In this document: one piece after another, positions 45,584 through 53,881 of the stretch
How the letters are laid out: every line of letters begins with the position of its first letter
Position numbering within the stretch: the first letter of the stretch is position 1
From: Candidatus Gastranaerophilales bacterium
Lineage (GTDB): Bacteria > Cyanobacteriota > Vampirovibrionia > Gastranaerophilales > Gastranaerophilaceae
DNA length: 64,000 nt
NCBI GenBank assembly: GCA_944324165.1
Contig: CALUVG010000002.1
Location: forward strand, 62,001 to 126,000
Direction of reading: 5' to 3'
Notes under the pieces: generated by a model
Told to the model about the DNA's origin: nothing
Database searches by the model: none
Seen by the model: the letters and a program-made list of their open reading frames with translations, nothing else
Made by a program: the position numbers and the translations under genes

Positions 45584-45869
45584 ATTTGAAATAATTATTA
45601 CACCTTCTGCGGAAGAAGATTTGCAAAATATTTTTGACTTCATAGCTAAAGATAATATTTCTAAAGCTTTAGAGATGATTGATGTATTTGAAAAAAAATT
45701 TGACACATTGGCAATGTTTCCTAAAAGTGGTTTTATTAAGTCTAAGCTTATAATTCGGGATGTTAGATGTGCTGTTGTAGCAGAACATTACCAGATTATT
45801 TATTTTATAAAAGATAATGTTATATATATCCAAAGAGTTCTTACAGGTTATCAAGATATCATTTTCTAA
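45576..45869 (+). CDS. ParE/RelE-superfamily toxin
   Basis: 97 residues with the ParE layout: opening strand and helix FEIIITPSAEEDLQNIFDFIA, helix around residues 30-50, then basic strands (IRDVRCAVVAEHYQIIYFI) and a final IYIQRVLTGYQD. RVxxGxxD is the usual closing motif, RVLHGRRD. ParE poisons DNA gyrase, RelE cuts mRNA at the ribosome; this sequence is closer to ParE in its C-terminus. Catalytic residues for RelE-type cleavage are not evident. Confidence 0.82.
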   Translation: MHKFEIIITPSAEEDLQNIFDFIAKDNISKALEMIDVFEKKFDTLAMFPKSGFIKSKLIIRDVRCAVVAEHYQIIYFIKDNVIYIQRVLTGYQDIIF

Positions 45870-45922
45870 CATTTACTAAAGCACATATATATGCTATTTT
45901 AAATCTTACACAATAATTCACT

Positions 45923-46195
45923 TTATTCAGAAATAGACCAGTTTTCTGGTAATTTATTTTCAATCATTTTTAAGAGCTTAGACGGAGAAAGATTATACGC
46001 CTCTGCAATTCTACAGAAAGTCGTCAATTGCGGGTCAAGTTGTCCTTTTTCTGCCAGCAGCAATGTTGTTTTAGACAGTTCAATGCTGCAAGCGACTGTT
46101 CTTGCGGATAATTTGCTATCCTGCCTTAGTTTAGAGATAACTTTCCCAAGCGCAGCGTTAAATATTTTTCGTTTTTCTGCATAATTTTCTTGCAT
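45923..46195 (-). CDS. XRE-family repressor, paired with a divergent pilin-like gene (locus 3)
   Basis: 90 residues; helix-turn-helix about 15-75 (KLRQDSKLSARTVACSIELSK, in parts: DSKLSARTVA and ELSKTTLLLAEKGQ, DPQLTTFCRIAEAYNLSP). No Shine-Dalgarno is present; TAAAAT lies six bases before the ATG, hinting at a leaderless mRNA. It faces the third pilin-like gene across a perfect 40-bp palindrome. Although near parDE, it is on the other strand and pairs with the pilin-like gene. Confidence 0.8.
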   Translation of the reverse strand: MQENYAEKRKIFNAALGKVISKLRQDSKLSARTVACSIELSKTTLLLAEKGQLDPQLTTFCRIAEAYNLSPSKLLKMIENKLPENWSISE

Positions 46196-46214
46196 AATTT
46201 AATTTTATATGTTA

Positions 46215-46254
46215 TTATCCCTGTATGGACATAATTATGTCCATACAGGGATAA
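46215..46254. promoter_or_regulatory. Perfect 40-bp palindrome, likely XRE operator
   Basis: TTATCCCTGTATGGACATAA and its exact complement meet head to head with no spacer. Both half-sites carry ATGGACAT. It lies between the divergent XRE and pilin-like starts, 19 bases from one and 21 from the other, so binding should block both. The length suggests two dimers or a cruciform-capable site. Confidence 0.85.
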
Positions 46255-46275
46255 AATATTTTCGGAGGTATTTAC

Positions 46276-47343
46276 ATGTATAAAATCACAAGAATAGCGT
46301 TTACTCTTGCAGAAGTCTTAATCACCCTTGCGATAATCGGTGTAGTTGCGGCATTGACTATTCCATCATTGGTCAAAAACCATAACGAAAAAGCTTGGTA
46401 TACAACTAAAGTTCTCTGGGAAAAGAAACTTATTGAAACTGTCAAAAGAATGAACGTCGATGGTGTTATGACTGGTTATGATAGCACAGAGGATTTTATG
46501 AATAGTTTCAAACAGTATATGAAAGTTATAAAATTGTGTAACAACAATGACATAAATAAATGTTATTCACCAAAAGTTGTTACAACAGGTAAAGACGCAG
46601 ACCCTATAGAAATTGAAACAGTAAACCTGACTTCAGCCTCAAGCATGGGATTAACAGGCTGGCACACTAATACAAATACTATGTCTTTTGTAGTTGCAGA
46701 TGGTTCTACAGTTATTATGGCATACCAGCCGGAATGCCCTTATGCTGATCCGATAGAAGATCAAGGGTCGCAAGTAAGTTGTCTGGGGTATATGGTGGAT
46801 GTAAACGGAAAGAAAGGACCGAATAGAGTCGGTAAAGATATTCTATTATCTTCCGGCGTAGCATTCTCAAATTGCGATAACCCAATAGGAAACATGTGTT
46901 GGAGTACTATTATTCCTACGCTCAGAGCTATTAACACTTGTGCAGGGAGCGAATACGAAGATTTAGACAGTTCTGGCTCAAGCAATTCGTATTGTGCTAC
47001 AAACTATTGGGCAGGCTCGAAACTAACGTGTCAGGAAAAAGATATGAGCTTACCAACAAGAGCACAACTGGGACAGTTAGCCAGTGAATTATATGTAGAT
47101 AGCAATGGAAACGAAGTAACAATAGGAGCAACAGAAAATAAAACCAACCTAAAACTCAAAGACAAATATAGCCTAAATCCTCCAATCATTTTGGATCGCA
47201 ACTATTGGTCAGATGAGGAATCCAGTACGGATACGGTGTATTACCGTGCTTTTGACCCTTCTAGTACTGTTGCATCTAATGTTTCCACTTACTGGGGAAG
47301 CAAAAATTACACTGGCACTGTCACTTTATGTATTGGTGATTAG
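46276..47343 (+). CDS. Type IV pilin-like (prepilin) protein, locus 3
   Basis: 355 residues, the longest of the three. The leader MYKITRIA is followed by FTLAEVLITLAIIGVVAALT with Glu5 conserved. The globular part has many Cys residues (CNNNDINKC, CPYADP, SCLGY, FSNCDNPIGNMC, CAGSEY, YCATN, LTCQEK) that may form disulfides, and Ser/Thr-rich stretches. SNYW/TYWGSKNYTGTVTLC near the end looks like a lectin- or adhesin-like closing strand. GGAGG precedes the ATG. It may be a tip or adhesin subunit, which is inference. Confidence 0.85.
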   Translation: MYKITRIAFTLAEVLITLAIIGVVAALTIPSLVKNHNEKAWYTTKVLWEKKLIETVKRMNVDGVMTGYDSTEDFMNSFKQYMKVIKLCNNNDINKCYSPKVVTTGKDADPIEIETVNLTSASSMGLTGWHTNTNTMSFVVADGSTVIMAYQPECPYADPIEDQGSQVSCLGYMVDVNGKKGPNRVGKDILLSSGVAFSNCDNPIGNMCWSTIIPTLRAINTCAGSEYEDLDSSGSSNSYCATNYWAGSKLTCQEKDMSLPTRAQLGQLASELYVDSNGNEVTIGATENKTNLKLKDKYSLNPPIILDRNYWSDEESSTDTVYYRAFDPSSTVASNVSTYWGSKNYTGTVTLCIGD

Positions 47344-47430
47344 TATTATATGTGCGACTTTACTAATCAGGCATTCTTATGATAATATATTTTTAAGCTT
47401 ACACCATGTGCAAGTTATAAGGGAATCTTG

Positions 47431-49458
47431 ATGAAAAAGAAAGTAATCGCATATCTGCATACACACTGGGACAGAGAATGGTATAGAGAATACGAGGTCT
47501 TTCGTCTGCGGCTTTTGCGCGTTTTCGATAATGTTCTTGATATGCTTGAACAGAACAAGATGCCATGCTTTTACTTTGATGGGCAGGTTGAAGCTTTACT
47601 TGAATATCTGGAACTGCGTCCTGAAAAAGAATCTCTGGTACGCCGGCTTTGTTCTGAAAAAAAACTTTTCATAGGACCATGTTACTGCTTATTGGATGAA
47701 TATTTAATTGACAGAAAAGCATATGAAAAAACTCTTGAGATCGGGTTAAAAATTTCACGCGACTTTGGCTGCACTGATTTTATAGGATATTTGGCTGATA
47801 CTTTTGGACACAGTAAAAATATTCCTGCGATATTTAAAGATTATGGCATAGATAAATGTATTGTCTGGCGCGGCTGCGGAGATATTCCTGCGGAGTTTAA
47901 GTTCAATGGCATTAATACTGTAAATCTTATCCGCGGTTATTTTATGGATATTTTTTCAGCTAAAATTACTATTGATGAAAAAGCTGTCTGGTTGAAAGGG
48001 AATTTAGACAAAATTGCCGCAAAATCATCCCATATATTGCTTTTACCTATTGGGGCAGACCATCTTGGCGTTGAATCAGATATTACAGAACAGATTAAAG
48101 CAGTTAATGAAAGGCTCGAGGATTATGAAATTGTTTTAGGCTCACCTTTTGATTACTTTGAAGCTGTTAAAGATAATTTTGATAAATTTATTTGGAATGA
48201 GGAATTACGTGATAATTCCAAGACATTTATACTTTCTGGTTGTTATTCAGCAAGGACAAAATTAAAACAAATGAATGTAGAATGTTCCTACAAACTGTCA
48301 CTTGCCGATAAATATCAAAAGCACTATGGCTCCGGATATGAAAGTGCAATAGAATATGCCTACAGGTTATTGTTAAAAAATCTTGCACATGACGGAATTT
48401 GCGGCTGTTCAACAGATGCAGTACACAGAGAAAACATGATCCGTTATGAAAAAATTCTTCAGGTTGCAAATACAATTATCAAAGAACTTAAGTTTGAACA
48501 TCCTGAAATGGTTAATTTTGGTGATTATACGGGTGTTGTAGAGTTTGAATCAACAGAAATATTACCGGATACACAGCTTATTAGTACCCGTTATGGCTTT
48601 GAAGATGAACTTTTATATGACACTCAGCGTATTCCTGTAACCGAAAACTATAAACCGCTTTATACACTTATCAAAGAACTTGTACCTTGTGAGGATAAAC
48701 TTGAAACCGGTGATAATTTTATCAAAAACAGACATGTTTCATTATCAGTTGTCGATAATCTCTTAAAAATTTGTTCCGGAGAAAAATTCGTTACGTTTGA
48801 GTTTGAACGCTGGAATGATGAGGGCGATACCTATAACTTTGGGGCTGTAGAAAACGATATACCCGAAATTGCGGAAATTTTGGGGACAGAATTGATTATG
48901 CAGGGTGAATTACGGGGTGGACTTAAGATTAAAACTACATTTTTTGATGTTCAAGCCTATTTAAACAAAAACTCAAGACTGATAAATTTTAAAATAGATT
49001 GGAATAATGACTTCAAAAATAAATTATGGCAGGTTAAATTCAATCTTTCTAAACCAGTCAGTGAAACGTATTCAGAGGACATGAATAACATTATTTGCCG
49101 AAACTTTGATCCTTTGTATGACATGCGAAAACACTTGCCAAAAGTACGCGGGATTGAAGTAAAGACTAACTTCGCCCCTATGCAAAGATATGTCGGAGTG
49201 CAGGATTTTGGTATTATAACAAAAGGGCTTACCGAATATGAAGTCAGCGGAAATTCTTTAAAAGTGACATTATTGAGAAGTACCGGAGTAATCTCAAATC
49301 CTAAAAATCCTTCACGTTCAACTCCTGCAGGTCCGCCGATTATCGTTGATGAGGCACAGCAATCAGGGGAAAATACCGCAGAATTTTCTGTAGGATTTTT
49401 TGCCCCGCAAAATTACCAAAATTATATTAACGAAATATTTCCACTGATTGTTTTATAA
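47431..49458 (+). CDS. GH38-family alpha-mannosidase
   Basis: 675 residues from ATG 47431 (AAGGGA upstream; a TTG three bases earlier is not needed). Zinc-binding HTHWDREW (His10, His12, Asp14) opens the protein; the nucleophile is Asp123 in LADTFGH; the third family block (residues about 300-330, NLAHDGICGCSTDAVH) carries the second zinc His and Asp. GH38 enzymes remove alpha-mannose from N-glycans or process mannosyl-glycerate. There is no signal peptide. It is shorter than most bacterial members (about 850-1000), with a reduced C-terminal beta region. In a gut organism, host or yeast mannans are plausible substrates. Confidence 0.85.
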   Translation: MKKKVIAYLHTHWDREWYREYEVFRLRLLRVFDNVLDMLEQNKMPCFYFDGQVEALLEYLELRPEKESLVRRLCSEKKLFIGPCYCLLDEYLIDRKAYEKTLEIGLKISRDFGCTDFIGYLADTFGHSKNIPAIFKDYGIDKCIVWRGCGDIPAEFKFNGINTVNLIRGYFMDIFSAKITIDEKAVWLKGNLDKIAAKSSHILLLPIGADHLGVESDITEQIKAVNERLEDYEIVLGSPFDYFEAVKDNFDKFIWNEELRDNSKTFILSGCYSARTKLKQMNVECSYKLSLADKYQKHYGSGYESAIEYAYRLLLKNLAHDGICGCSTDAVHRENMIRYEKILQVANTIIKELKFEHPEMVNFGDYTGVVEFESTEILPDTQLISTRYGFEDELLYDTQRIPVTENYKPLYTLIKELVPCEDKLETGDNFIKNRHVSLSVVDNLLKICSGEKFVTFEFERWNDEGDTYNFGAVENDIPEIAEILGTELIMQGELRGGLKIKTTFFDVQAYLNKNSRLINFKIDWNNDFKNKLWQVKFNLSKPVSETYSEDMNNIICRNFDPLYDMRKHLPKVRGIEVKTNFAPMQRYVGVQDFGIITKGLTEYEVSGNSLKVTLLRSTGVISNPKNPSRSTPAGPPIIVDEAQQSGENTAEFSVGFFAPQNYQNYINEIFPLIVL

Positions 49459-49568
49459 AATCACAAAACTAACAGTCTTTAATGGCGCAAAAATCCGGCG
49501 GAAAAGTTTTATTAAATGCTATGGAATATATTTTAGTAGTTATTTACTCTACAAAATTAAAACTGCTA

Positions 49569-49597
49569 TTGACACAATCAAACGTTTGTTTTATAAT
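49569..49597 (+). promoter_or_regulatory. Perfect sigma-70 promoter of the ABC export operon, leaderless type
   Basis: TTGACA (49569-49574), 17-base spacer, TATAAT (49592-49597), then TGCATT and the ATG at 49604. It matches the consensus at all twelve bases. AAACGTTT is a palindrome in the spacer (49580-49587) and may bind the TetR regulator. Confidence 0.8.
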
Positions 49598-49603
49598 TGC
49601 ATT

Positions 49604-50239
49604 ATGGTCTATGTTAATGAAAAAGATGAAAATTCAAAAACAAGAATTTTAGAGGCTGCAACAAAACTTTTTGCACAAAAGGGGTTTGACGGAACAAGCA
49701 TCAGAGAAATCTGCAAAAAGGCTAATGTAAATCTTTGCATGATTTCATACTACTGGGGCGGAAAACAGGAATTATATAATGGTATTATTGACAATTTGAT
49801 TGAAAAACAGATTGAATATTCAAAAAATTTTCTTGATTTGAATAAAAATCCAAAAGATATGAGCGTTGATGAGTGCGCTGATTTATTATTGACTATATCG
49901 GAAAAATTCGTTGACTTTTTCTATACAAACATTTCTTCGGATTTAATAGTTTTGCTGTTAAAAGAACAGCAAAAGCCGGATTTTATAGTCAAATCTCCTG
50001 TTCTGGATTATATGAGAGCTGTGGTTGCAAGAGTCTTAAATAAAGATGCTGATGACAGACTTGTTATATTCAAAACTCTTTTTATGCTTTCTCAGGTAAA
50101 TTCTCCGCGTATTCTTCCGGCATTCTCGCTTAGACTGCTCGGGCAGGATGATTTCTGTGAAGAAGATATTAAAATTATAAAAGAAAATGTAAAACTTTAT
50201 ATTAAAAGTGTTATAAAGGAGGGTGCAAATGAGGATTAA
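49604..50239 (+). CDS. TetR-family regulator of an ABC export operon
   Basis: 211 residues from ATG 49604; the frame is open about 50 codons further up, but those codons contain the promoter. The N-terminal helix-turn-helix reads RILEAATKLFAQKGFDGTSI, then REICKKANVNLCMISYYWGGK, with the usual Tyr-Tyr/Trp turn. A C-terminal ligand domain follows. This YbiH/CecR-like group often controls ybhGFSR-type pumps. It is first in a six-gene operon and probably represses its own promoter. Confidence 0.88.
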   Translation: MVYVNEKDENSKTRILEAATKLFAQKGFDGTSIREICKKANVNLCMISYYWGGKQELYNGIIDNLIEKQIEYSKNFLDLNKNPKDMSVDECADLLLTISEKFVDFFYTNISSDLIVLLLKEQQKPDFIVKSPVLDYMRAVVARVLNKDADDRLVIFKTLFMLSQVNSPRILPAFSLRLLGQDDFCEEDIKIIKENVKLYIKSVIKEGANED

Positions 50240-51548
50240 AAAACTGCTCCTTATAGTTGTTTTGCTGTTTATGGCGCAAAGCTGCTTTGCAGTTGATATT
50301 CAGGAATTGAATATTGAGTTTTTTAACAGGTTTAACGATGAAAACTTGAACTGCTATATTCAGGATGCGTTGAATAACAACCATGACTTAAAAAAAGCCG
50401 GTCATGTTGTTGAACAATACCGCCAGCAGACAAAATATTCTCTCGGAAAAGAACTCCCTTCATTCAGTGTCAGCGCAAATTATCTTGGGATAAAAGTTCC
50501 TGAACTGGACACTTTTCAATTAAAAGATAATGCTTTTATACTTCCTTTTATGGCAAGTTATGAGGCAGATTTACTTTTGAAAAACAGAGATAAAACGAAA
50601 TCGGTAAAGAAAAGCTGGGAGGCTGCAGAATTTAGTGAAAAAACAATTTATATAGCACTTTTAACCGATGTCGCAACTGTTTATACAAATATTCTGCAGT
50701 ATGACGATTTGATTGAAAAGCAAACTGAAATCCTAAAAAATCAGGAAGAAATTTTAAACAGAAGCATTAAAAAATATGAACGCGGAGTTATAAGTTTAAC
50801 TGAGTTGAATAATGTTAAAAAAAGTGTAGAAACAGGCAAAAGTTCTCTCGAAAAATTACAAAAGGAACGTGAAACAGCAATGATGCAGCTAGCAGTTTTG
50901 ACAGGTAACTCTTCCTCAAATATTGCAGATATGAAGGTTGGGGATTTGGAGAGTTTTGAATATTCAGGAAAAATCCCTGACGAAATAAGTTCTGACGTAA
51001 TTTTTTCAAGACCCGATGTAAAAATGGCAGAGGCAAACCTTGAGAAAGCGAAAATTGATGTAAGAGTTGCTAAAAAAGAATTTTTCCCGAGATTTAATAT
51101 TGTCGGCGTGTGGGCATTTAATACAATTGCCCCCGGGACATTTTTTTCATGGGAATCCTCGCTTGCCGCAATTTTAGCAGGAGCAACACAGGATATTTTT
51201 AAAGGCGGTATGAAGGTTGCAAATTTGAAAATCCAAAAAGCAAAGTATGAAGAACTTTTTGAAGATTACAACCAGACGAATTTGGACGCCGTAAAAGAAG
51301 TTAATACATCGCTTTGTATAATCAAGCATGATAAACAAATAGAGGATAATACAAAATCAGAGCTTAATTATGAAACACAGAATTTCCAAAATGCACAAAA
51401 AAAACTCAGACAAGGAGTTATTTCAGAGCCTGAATATCTGGCAGAAGAAAATAAACTTATAAATACTCAAACAAATTATGCACAGGCAAAAACGCAGAGA
51501 ATAGTAAATTATTTCACATTATATAAAGCCGTCGGAGGTCAATTATGA
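50229..51548 (+). CDS. TolC/NodT-family outer-membrane efflux channel
   Basis: 439 residues from ATG 50229, which follows AGGAGGG; the in-frame GTG at 50223 falls within that site. A signal peptide (IKKLLLIVVLLFMAQSCFA) is followed by two OEP repeats of long helices and strands, ending NYFTLYKAVGGQL. It forms the outer-membrane exit of the pump. It overlaps the TetR gene end by 11 bases and the HlyD-like gene start by four, so the whole operon is translationally coupled. It is a diverged paralogue of the channel at the left edge. Confidence 0.88.
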   Translation: MRIKKLLLIVVLLFMAQSCFAVDIQELNIEFFNRFNDENLNCYIQDALNNNHDLKKAGHVVEQYRQQTKYSLGKELPSFSVSANYLGIKVPELDTFQLKDNAFILPFMASYEADLLLKNRDKTKSVKKSWEAAEFSEKTIYIALLTDVATVYTNILQYDDLIEKQTEILKNQEEILNRSIKKYERGVISLTELNNVKKSVETGKSSLEKLQKERETAMMQLAVLTGNSSSNIADMKVGDLESFEYSGKIPDEISSDVIFSRPDVKMAEANLEKAKIDVRVAKKEFFPRFNIVGVWAFNTIAPGTFFSWESSLAAILAGATQDIFKGGMKVANLKIQKAKYEELFEDYNQTNLDAVKEVNTSLCIIKHDKQIEDNTKSELNYETQNFQNAQKKLRQGVISEPEYLAEENKLINTQTNYAQAKTQRIVNYFTLYKAVGGQL

Positions 51549-52396
51549 AGAAAAAAGCAATTGTTTTGATATTATTAGTTTTAATTGTTTGCGGGACTTT
51601 AGGATTTTTGTATTTTAAAAACCGTAAAACAGAAAATGAACTTACGCTTTACGGCAATATTGAAATCCGGCAGGTTGATTTAAGTTTTCAGGTAGCGGGC
51701 AAGATTGAAAAAATGCTGAAAGAAGAAGGCGATACCGTAAAAGCAGGTGAGTTAGTTGCTGTTTTAGATGATAAGGATTATGTATCAAATCTGGAAAAAG
51801 CAGAAGCCGATGTTGAAAAAACACTTGCTTTAAAAAATGATGCAGAATCCAAATTTGAACGTCAGGCACCTCTGGTTGAAGATAATACAATTTCGAAACA
51901 GGATTATGACACTTTATTGAACACAAAAAACAAATCCAAAGCTGATTATGACGGCGCAGTAGCACAGAAAAATTTTGCTAAAAATCAGCTTGATTATACA
52001 AAAGTCTATGCGCCTGAAGAAGGCATAATTATGATAAGAGTTCAGGAGCCGGGAGCAAATGTTTCCAAAGGTCAGCCGGTTTACACAATGGCAAAGACAA
52101 AACCTGTCTGGGTAAGAGCTTATGTAAACGAAACAGATTTAGGCAACATCAAATACGGGCAAACCGTAAAAGTTTACACAGACACAACGGATCCTAAAAC
52201 AGGCAATAAAAGAGAATACAAAGGTCAGGTCGGATATATTTCGCCGGTTGCGGAATTTACACCTAAGACCGTCCAATCAACAGATATAAGAACAAATCTG
52301 GTTTACCGTATAAGAGTATACATCTATGATATAGATGCATACTTGCGTCAAGGCATGCCGGTAACAATCAAGGTAGATTTAACGGATGAGGATTAA
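51545..52396 (+). CDS. HlyD-family adaptor of ABC exporter (YbhG-like)
   Basis: 283 residues. An N-terminal signal anchor (IVLILLVLIVCGTLGFLYF) is followed by a lipoyl half (DLSFQVAGKIEKMLKEEGD), a coiled-coil hairpin (about 75-140), the second half (YAPEEGIIMIRVQEPGANV) and a beta-barrel. It bridges the inner-membrane ABC-2 transporter and the TolC-like channel. ATGA overlaps link it to the upstream gene. Close in plan to E. coli YbhG. Confidence 0.88.
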   Translation: MKKKAIVLILLVLIVCGTLGFLYFKNRKTENELTLYGNIEIRQVDLSFQVAGKIEKMLKEEGDTVKAGELVAVLDDKDYVSNLEKAEADVEKTLALKNDAESKFERQAPLVEDNTISKQDYDTLLNTKNKSKADYDGAVAQKNFAKNQLDYTKVYAPEEGIIMIRVQEPGANVSKGQPVYTMAKTKPVWVRAYVNETDLGNIKYGQTVKVYTDTTDPKTGNKREYKGQVGYISPVAEFTPKTVQSTDIRTNLVYRIRVYIYDIDAYLRQGMPVTIKVDLTDED

Positions 52397-53881
52397 ATGA
52401 ATACCGTTGAAATCAAGAATCTGACAAAAGCTTTCGGGAAGATAACAGCTCTTGATAGCCTTTCTCTGAATATTGAAAAAGGGAAAATCACAGGATTAAT
52501 GGGCGCTGACGGAGCAGGAAAAACTACGCTCTTACGGACAATTATCGGACTATTAGTTCCAGATAAAGGAGAAATTTTAACACTCGGATTTAATCCTGTA
52601 ACCCAAAAAGACGAATTAACACCGCTTATCGGTTATATGCCTCAAAAATTCGGGCTTTATGAAGATTTAACGGTTATTGAAAATTTAACACTTTATGCGG
52701 ATTTAAAAAATGTTCCGCACGAGTTTGAAAAAATGCTTGAATTTACAAAACTTGCGCCGTTTCAAGACAGACTTGCAGGCGCATTGTCAGGCGGAATGAA
52801 ACAGAAACTCGGTTTAGCCTGTACACTTCTCGGCAATCCTGAATTTCTACTGCTTGATGAACCTTCTGTAGGGGTTGACCCTATTTCACGCAGAGATTTA
52901 ATGCAAATGGTGCGTGAGATGATCAATCCTGAAACAACAGTTTTATGGTCAACAGCATATCTTGATGAAGCGCATAGCTTTGATACCGCAGTTGTTATAG
53001 ACAAAGGAAGAGTGATTTATGAAGGTAAACCGCATGATTTAGGAGCAACAGCACAGGAATTTGAAGATAAAGTAATTGACCTTATGGGCGGATATAAGCA
53101 GGAAGTTTCCCAAATTGCAGAAAATTATACACTGCTTAAAGATATAAAAGACTGTACAGTTGAAGCGGATAACTTAGAAAAAAAATACGGAAACTTTTAT
53201 GCGGTAAAAAACAATTCTTTCTGCATACAAAAAGGAGAAATCTTCGGGCTTCTCGGACCTAACGGGGCTGGAAAATCAACTTCCTTCAAGATGATGTGCG
53301 GGCTTACCAAACCGACAAACGGAACTGCAAGGATTATGGGAATTGATATTACAAAAGATCCCGAAAAAGCACGCTCAAATTTAGGCTATATGGCGCAGAA
53401 ATTCTCGCTTTACGGAAGTCTTACCGTCAGAGAAAATCTTGAATTTTTTGCATCAGCTTACGGCATAAAATTTAAAAACAGAGCATCTAAAGTTCAGGAG
53501 ATTATTGAAGTTTTTGGTTTAAAAGAATATGCAGATCAAAAAAGCGAAGAGTTACCGCTGGGTTTAAAACAGCGTCTTTCAATGGCATGCGCTCTAATCC
53601 ATAATCCGCCCGTGTTATTTCTTGATGAGCCGACATCCGGTGTTGATGTTCTGACACGGCGCGATTTTTGGAACCATATTACATCACTTGCCAAAAAGGG
53701 AGTAACAATACTTGTAACAACCCACTTTATGGACGAGGCAGAATACTGCGACAGAATAAGCCTTTTCTATCACGGAGAAACAATCGCTCTCGGAACTCCA
53801 CAGGAATTAAAGAACAAAGCCCGCGCAAAAACAATGGAAGAAACTTTTATAACGCTTATAAAGGAGAGTGAAAAAGAATGA
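52397..53881 (+). CDS. Duplicated-domain ABC transporter ATPase (YbhF-like)
   Basis: 494 residues with two complete ABC domains in one chain. Domain 1: Walker A GADGAGKTT, signature LSGGMKQKLGLA, Walker B LLLDEPSVGVDP. Domain 2: GPNGAGKST, LPLGLKQRLSMA, LFLDEPTSGVD, and the H-loop TTHFMDEAE. In the first domain the H-loop His is replaced (STAYLDEAH), and the second signature has LPLG for LSGG, so the two sites may be unequal. It powers the two ABC-2 permeases encoded next. Confidence 0.9.
   Translation: MNTVEIKNLTKAFGKITALDSLSLNIEKGKITGLMGADGAGKTTLLRTIIGLLVPDKGEILTLGFNPVTQKDELTPLIGYMPQKFGLYEDLTVIENLTLYADLKNVPHEFEKMLEFTKLAPFQDRLAGALSGGMKQKLGLACTLLGNPEFLLLDEPSVGVDPISRRDLMQMVREMINPETTVLWSTAYLDEAHSFDTAVVIDKGRVIYEGKPHDLGATAQEFEDKVIDLMGGYKQEVSQIAENYTLLKDIKDCTVEADNLEKKYGNFYAVKNNSFCIQKGEIFGLLGPNGAGKSTSFKMMCGLTKPTNGTARIMGIDITKDPEKARSNLGYMAQKFSLYGSLTVRENLEFFASAYGIKFKNRASKVQEIIEVFGLKEYADQKSEELPLGLKQRLSMACALIHNPPVLFLDEPTSGVDVLTRRDFWNHITSLAKKGVTILVTTHFMDEAEYCDRISLFYHGETIALGTPQELKNKARAKTMEETFITLIKESEKE

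Noticed and set aside
47213..47431. 72-codon hydrophobic frame at the end of pilin locus 3
   Set aside because: It overlaps the pilin gene in another frame and has no Shine-Dalgarno; hydrophobicity comes from the shifted reading.
49448..49603. Longer N-terminus for the TetR regulator
   Set aside because: The extension contains a perfect TTGACA-N17-TATAAT promoter, and TetR proteins start close to the helix-turn-helix.
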